Positions 5,118 to 7,914 of a stretch of DNA of 7,914 nt are shown one piece after another; within the stretch, counting starts at the first letter, position 1; every line of letters starts with the position of its first letter. The stretch comes from Clostridia bacterium (GTDB lineage Bacteria > Bacillota > Clostridia > Christensenellales > Borkfalkiaceae). The translations under genes were made by a program, and so were the position numbers. A model generated the notes under the pieces. It saw only the letters and a list, made by a program, of their open reading frames with translations. It was not told the origin of the DNA and ran no database searches. Location: the NCBI GenBank assembly GCA_900766495.1, contig CAAFVM010000040.1:1-7914 (forward strand). Reading direction: 5' to 3'.

Positions 5118-7622
5118 TTAAACGAGAGCTTCAACCGTAATTTCGCCGCTTAAATCCGAGCCGTCTATGCGCAGTTTTCCGTTTTCGGCTTGAACTTCTT
5201 TGCCGTTCACCTTAAACGCGCGTTTCCCGTTGCCCTTTTTAAGCGTCACGTTGACTTTTGCGTTTTTAACCTTAACCGAAACCGAAATTTCATCGACGGG
5301 CAAATTGCCCGCGGGATTTATAGTAAGCCCGTTTAAATCGGCTTTAAGCCCGAACGCGTCGAAATACAAAGTTTTCAAAAGAACGCAGCCGCTGCCGGTG
5401 AACCAGTCGCTCATCGACTCGCCGTCGAAGCCTTTTTCGCTGTTTTCAATGTAAGAATTAGGCATAACGAAAGGCGTAGTGGTAATAAATTCGTGAGCGG
5501 GCGGCAAAATTTTGTAAATCTGCGCCCAGGCAGCCTCGTTTTCGCCCATAGCAAACAGCGAACGAATGGCGAAAAGCGTTGCGTGAATGTATACCGCGCC
5601 GTTTTCGGCGGTGCCTTTCGGCAGACGGTTAATGCGCCCTACTTTGTCGTTTTCGCGCGAGAAATAAGGATTAAACGTTTTTAAACCGTATTTGGAATCG
5701 AGGCGGGAATACGCCGCGAGAATGTCTTTTTTAAGGCTTTCGTCCCACGAAAGAGCGCCCGAAAGAACCCAGAACGCGGTTGCGGTAAGCCCGTCGCGAC
5801 TTTCGCCGTCGTTGTCGTTATAACTGCCGACGAACCACGAACGGTCGTCGCCCCAGCCGTGCAGAATTTTACGCTCGCCCACGGCGTTTTGCGTAACGGC
5901 ATATTTCAGAAGCCCGTTTTTAACGCGATTATAAACCGCAAAATATTTATCTTTTTCGGCGGTTTTCCCAAGTTTTTCGCAGATTTCGCAAAGTTCTTTC
6001 AAGTTTTGGCAGAACTGCAACGTAGCCATAACCGAAACGCCCGTGCCGAATTCCTTGCCCGCTTTGTCGGTTTTGCCAAGCCCGTCGAGCGCGTCGTTCC
6101 AGTCGCCGTAAAGCGCGTGCAGGCAATCGGTTTGCTCGTCGAGGTTGCTTTCGAGGTAATTCGCAATTCTGAACAGATGGCAAAGCACGCTGTCGCGCTC
6201 GTCGCAAAGCAGAACCTTATCGCCATCGAACTTGTAATATCCGCATTCTTCGTTTAAAATGCCGAAATCGCCCGTCCAGCACAAATACGTGTAAACGGTT
6301 GAAATTATCCAAACTCCCTGATCTATAAACGGGCGCAAATCCATGGGCGGAACCGCGCCTTTTCTTGCGGGGTACGAATATTGACGGGGCGCGCGACCGT
6401 TTTCGCCTATGTAACCTATGGCTTCTACTATCTTGCCGCGGCAGTATTCGGGTATCCAGATAAGAGCCGATTCGAGCTGCTGAAAAATGTCGCGTATGCC
6501 GATATACGGACCCGCATAGTTTTTGGCTCTGGCGCAAAATTCGTTCTGACGATGAACGTTTTTAATAAAATCGCTTAAAATCTGCGAATTTACTTTACCC
6601 CATTCGCCTTTGAAATTCATGGCGGGAATGTCGGCGCCCACGTTTGCGGGAACAAAACCGTCCGATACCTTGCCGCCGTTTACCGTAAGAGCATATTCTA
6701 CGGTAAATTTATTGTTATTTTCGCCCGCGCTTAAGGTTACGGGAATAATATCGCCCGCGATTGCCGTGTCGGTAAATTCGGTTGAAAAAACACCGTCTTC
6801 AAATTCTCCGTTAAAAAGAGCTTCCGCGTTGCATAGCTGCGCGGCGCCTCCCCTGTAATCCGACCTCGAAGTAGTGTTAAACGACTTATAGCCGCACTTT
6901 TCGCGTTCAAGCGTTGCCGAATGTTCATAACTTTGAGTGCGATTTATATATTCGGTAACAGAAAAATCGAATTTGTTTTCGCCGTATTTTGCACGACGAT
7001 ACCATTTCGTTTCGATATTTTCGCACGGAGCATGCGAAAGCATAAGATCGAAATAAGCCGACGTATAAATTTCAAGCGGTTTATCGGAAATGTTTTCAAC
7101 CGAAAAAGAAAAACGAACTTTTTTATCATTGCTTACGTATGCGGCAAGACACGCTGTAAATAACGAAGTCTTTACGTAATAACGCGCAGCTTCGGGCGAG
7201 AAAACCGTCCAACGTGAAACGCCGCTTTCAAACGGCAATTTGCCCGCGCCGGTTACCGAAACGGGAATGTATTTTGCCTGATTTACGTTTAAAATTCCGT
7301 TTTCGCACGAAGAATTATCGCATTGATTTTTAACGCCCACATAAAAGCAAACGTTAGGTTCGCGCCCCTCGGCGAAAGGCAAAATCACGTTAAACGTGCT
7401 TTCTTCTATTTTAGCGTTGCCCGAAGAATACGCCCAGAACGTTAAGCCGTCGCACGAATATGGATAGCGGGCGTCGCCTTTTTTACGTTTTTCGCAAAGC
7501 ACGTCGTCGGCGGAAAGGAAATAGCAACCGCTCGGCATAGCGCAGGCGGCGCGATCGGCTTGGCTTTCGAATAATTGAATGCTTTTTTTATAAAGTTCTT
7601 TGTTTTTTTCTTGAATATCCAT
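5118..7622 (-). CDS. GH94-type glycoside phosphorylase (cellobiose phosphorylase-like), specificity unknown
   Basis: Enzymes of this family split a beta-linked disaccharide or oligosaccharide with inorganic phosphate, giving alpha-sugar-1-phosphate inside the cell and saving ATP. The protein has 834 residues, normal for the family, and no signal peptide. An N-terminal beta-sandwich (about 30-320) is followed by a helical barrel. The barrel shows GPYIGIRDIFQQ (371-382, the family's GxRDxxQ motif), GENGRAPRQYS (406-416), DQGVWIISTVYTYL (434-447), GDWNDALDG (506-514) with D507 the expected catalytic acid, TAENGAVYIHATLFAI (671-686) with His680 in the phosphate site, and SDWFTGSG (738-745). A small beta domain closes the C-terminus. 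The N-terminal half differs markedly from classical cellobiose and chitobiose phosphorylases, so the sugar should not be assumed. The ATG at 7622 is preceded by GGGGGGAAGAAG, part of the flanking repeat. It is the first gene of the set; no clear promoter was found upstream within the window. GH94 is a confident family call and the substrate is open. Confidence 0.85.
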   Translation of the reverse strand: MDIQEKNKELYKKSIQLFESQADRAACAMPSGCYFLSADDVLCEKRKKGDARYPYSCDGLTFWAYSSGNAKIEESTFNVILPFAEGREPNVCFYVGVKNQCDNSSCENGILNVNQAKYIPVSVTGAGKLPFESGVSRWTVFSPEAARYYVKTSLFTACLAAYVSNDKKVRFSFSVENISDKPLEIYTSAYFDLMLSHAPCENIETKWYRRAKYGENKFDFSVTEYINRTQSYEHSATLEREKCGYKSFNTTSRSDYRGGAAQLCNAEALFNGEFEDGVFSTEFTDTAIAGDIIPVTLSAGENNNKFTVEYALTVNGGKVSDGFVPANVGADIPAMNFKGEWGKVNSQILSDFIKNVHRQNEFCARAKNYAGPYIGIRDIFQQLESALIWIPEYCRGKIVEAIGYIGENGRAPRQYSYPARKGAVPPMDLRPFIDQGVWIISTVYTYLCWTGDFGILNEECGYYKFDGDKVLLCDERDSVLCHLFRIANYLESNLDEQTDCLHALYGDWNDALDGLGKTDKAGKEFGTGVSVMATLQFCQNLKELCEICEKLGKTAEKDKYFAVYNRVKNGLLKYAVTQNAVGERKILHGWGDDRSWFVGSYNDNDGESRDGLTATAFWVLSGALSWDESLKKDILAAYSRLDSKYGLKTFNPYFSRENDKVGRINRLPKGTAENGAVYIHATLFAIRSLFAMGENEAAWAQIYKILPPAHEFITTTPFVMPNSYIENSEKGFDGESMSDWFTGSGCVLLKTLYFDAFGLKADLNGLTINPAGNLPVDEISVSVKVKNAKVNVTLKKGNGKRAFKVNGKEVQAENGKLRIDGSDLSGEITVEALV

Positions 7623-7645
7623 ACTTTTCTTCTTCCCCCCGTCGG
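7622..7645 (-). promoter_or_regulatory. Ribosome binding region of the GH94 gene formed by a repeat edge
   Basis: Plus-strand TACTTTTCTTCTTCCCC (7622-7638) is identical to 80-96 in the left-flank repeat and close to 7795-7809. Read on the minus strand it gives the GGGGAAGAAGAAAAGTA stretch that precedes and touches the ATG, so it contains the Shine-Dalgarno sequence. A small stem, minus-strand CCCC-GAC-GGGG (7635-7645), overlaps the G run and could partly mask it. Confidence 0.6.
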
Positions 7646-7652
7646 GGTTGTT

Positions 7653-7914
7653 TTGTTGTTTAGGTTTTATTCCGCGAGGGTTAAGTAGTTCCGTTAATCA
7701 AACAACGCTTCCGCGAGATGTTTCGACAAGCTCAACATGACAAAAGAAAAAATGTGTCATTCCGAGCGAAGCCGAGGAATCTCGTGGAAACGAATACTTT
7801 CTAATTCCCCGCGGCGAGGTGTTTATTGTTGTTTAAGTTTTTATTCCGCGAGGGCGTAGTTGTGCCGTTATTCAAACACGCTTCCGCGAGATGTTTCGAC
7901 AAGCTCAACATGAC
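7653..7914. repeat. Composite dispersed repeat, two units of 89 bp (7653-7741, 7826-7914)
   Basis: Both units start TTGTTGTTTAGG/TTGTTGTTTAAG, continue through TTCCGCGAGGG and CGCTTCCGCGAG, and end in GATGTTTCGACAAGCTCAACATGAC. The last ~34 bases are nearly identical. Between them lies one copy of the GTCATTCCGAGCG element (7756-7794). The order TTGTTTAAGTTT then CCGCGAGGG matches the left flank. The second unit stops exactly at the window edge, so the array probably continues. These 292 bp upstream of GH94 hold no gene and no recognisable promoter. Confidence 0.85.
7711..7787. repeat. Imperfect 77-bp palindrome made of two inverted repeat copies
   Basis: CCGCGAGAT (7711-7719) is complementary to ATCTCGTGG (7779-7787) with one G-T pair, and GCTCAACATGAC (7730-7741) is largely complementary to GTCATTCCGAGC (7756-7767). 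The two halves are inverted members of the same repeat family around a spacer of 14 bases. In RNA this would form a long hairpin. Such inverted pairs are typical of small non-autonomous or REP-like elements. It may serve as a transcription stop or stabiliser upstream of GH94. Confidence 0.7.

Noticed and set aside
7623..7914. Promoter for GH94 within the right-flank repeat
   Set aside because: TTGATT-like boxes exist on the minus strand, but no -10 box stands at a proper distance; the promoter may lie beyond the window.

Overview
The window carries four genes, all on the minus strand, packed between two stretches of a dispersed intergenic repeat. The Clostridia-type MATE pump, the AraC-type regulator, strong sigma-A-like promoters, AAGGAG-type ribosome binding sites and the GTCATTCCGAGCG...GAATCTC repeat family suggest an anaerobic Clostridia-like Firmicute, possibly an uncultured gut lineage. 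This placement is an inference; no rRNA or other taxonomic marker is present.

In transcription order (right to left) the genes are: a GH94-type glycoside phosphorylase (7622-5118); 61 bp later, a compact GH31 glycosidase of the MYORG-like kind (5056-3488); a MATE efflux transporter (3089-1761); and an AraC-type regulator (1443-244). The two sugar enzymes have no visible signal peptide and look like one transcription unit for intracellular breakdown of an imported oligosaccharide. The MATE gene has its own near-consensus promoter (3402-3430) with a dyad between -35 and -10. A leader of about 305 nt follows. It contains an intrinsic terminator (3194-3228), an alternative upstream hairpin that takes over the terminator's 5' arm, and a second pair of competing hairpins (3143-3183). 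The promoter-proximal part looks like a riboswitch. Because the gene is a MATE pump and the segment contains AAGGTGACGAGT just before the terminator, a guanidine-IV (mepA-type) riboswitch is my leading guess. The regulator gene also has its own TTGACA/TAAAAT promoter (1615-1644).

The two most interesting points are the riboswitch-like MATE leader and the regulator's architecture. Its first ~125 residues read as a RhuM-like domain, followed by a cupin sensor and a C-terminal AraC DNA-binding domain. I do not know this fusion as a described arrangement.

Flanks: 1-208 and 7622-7914 hold copies of the same composite repeat, in direct and inverted forms. One edge of the repeat (17 identical bases at 80-96 and 7622-7638) reaches the start codon of the GH94 gene and supplies its Shine-Dalgarno region. 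No tRNA, rRNA, CRISPR array or transposase gene was seen.
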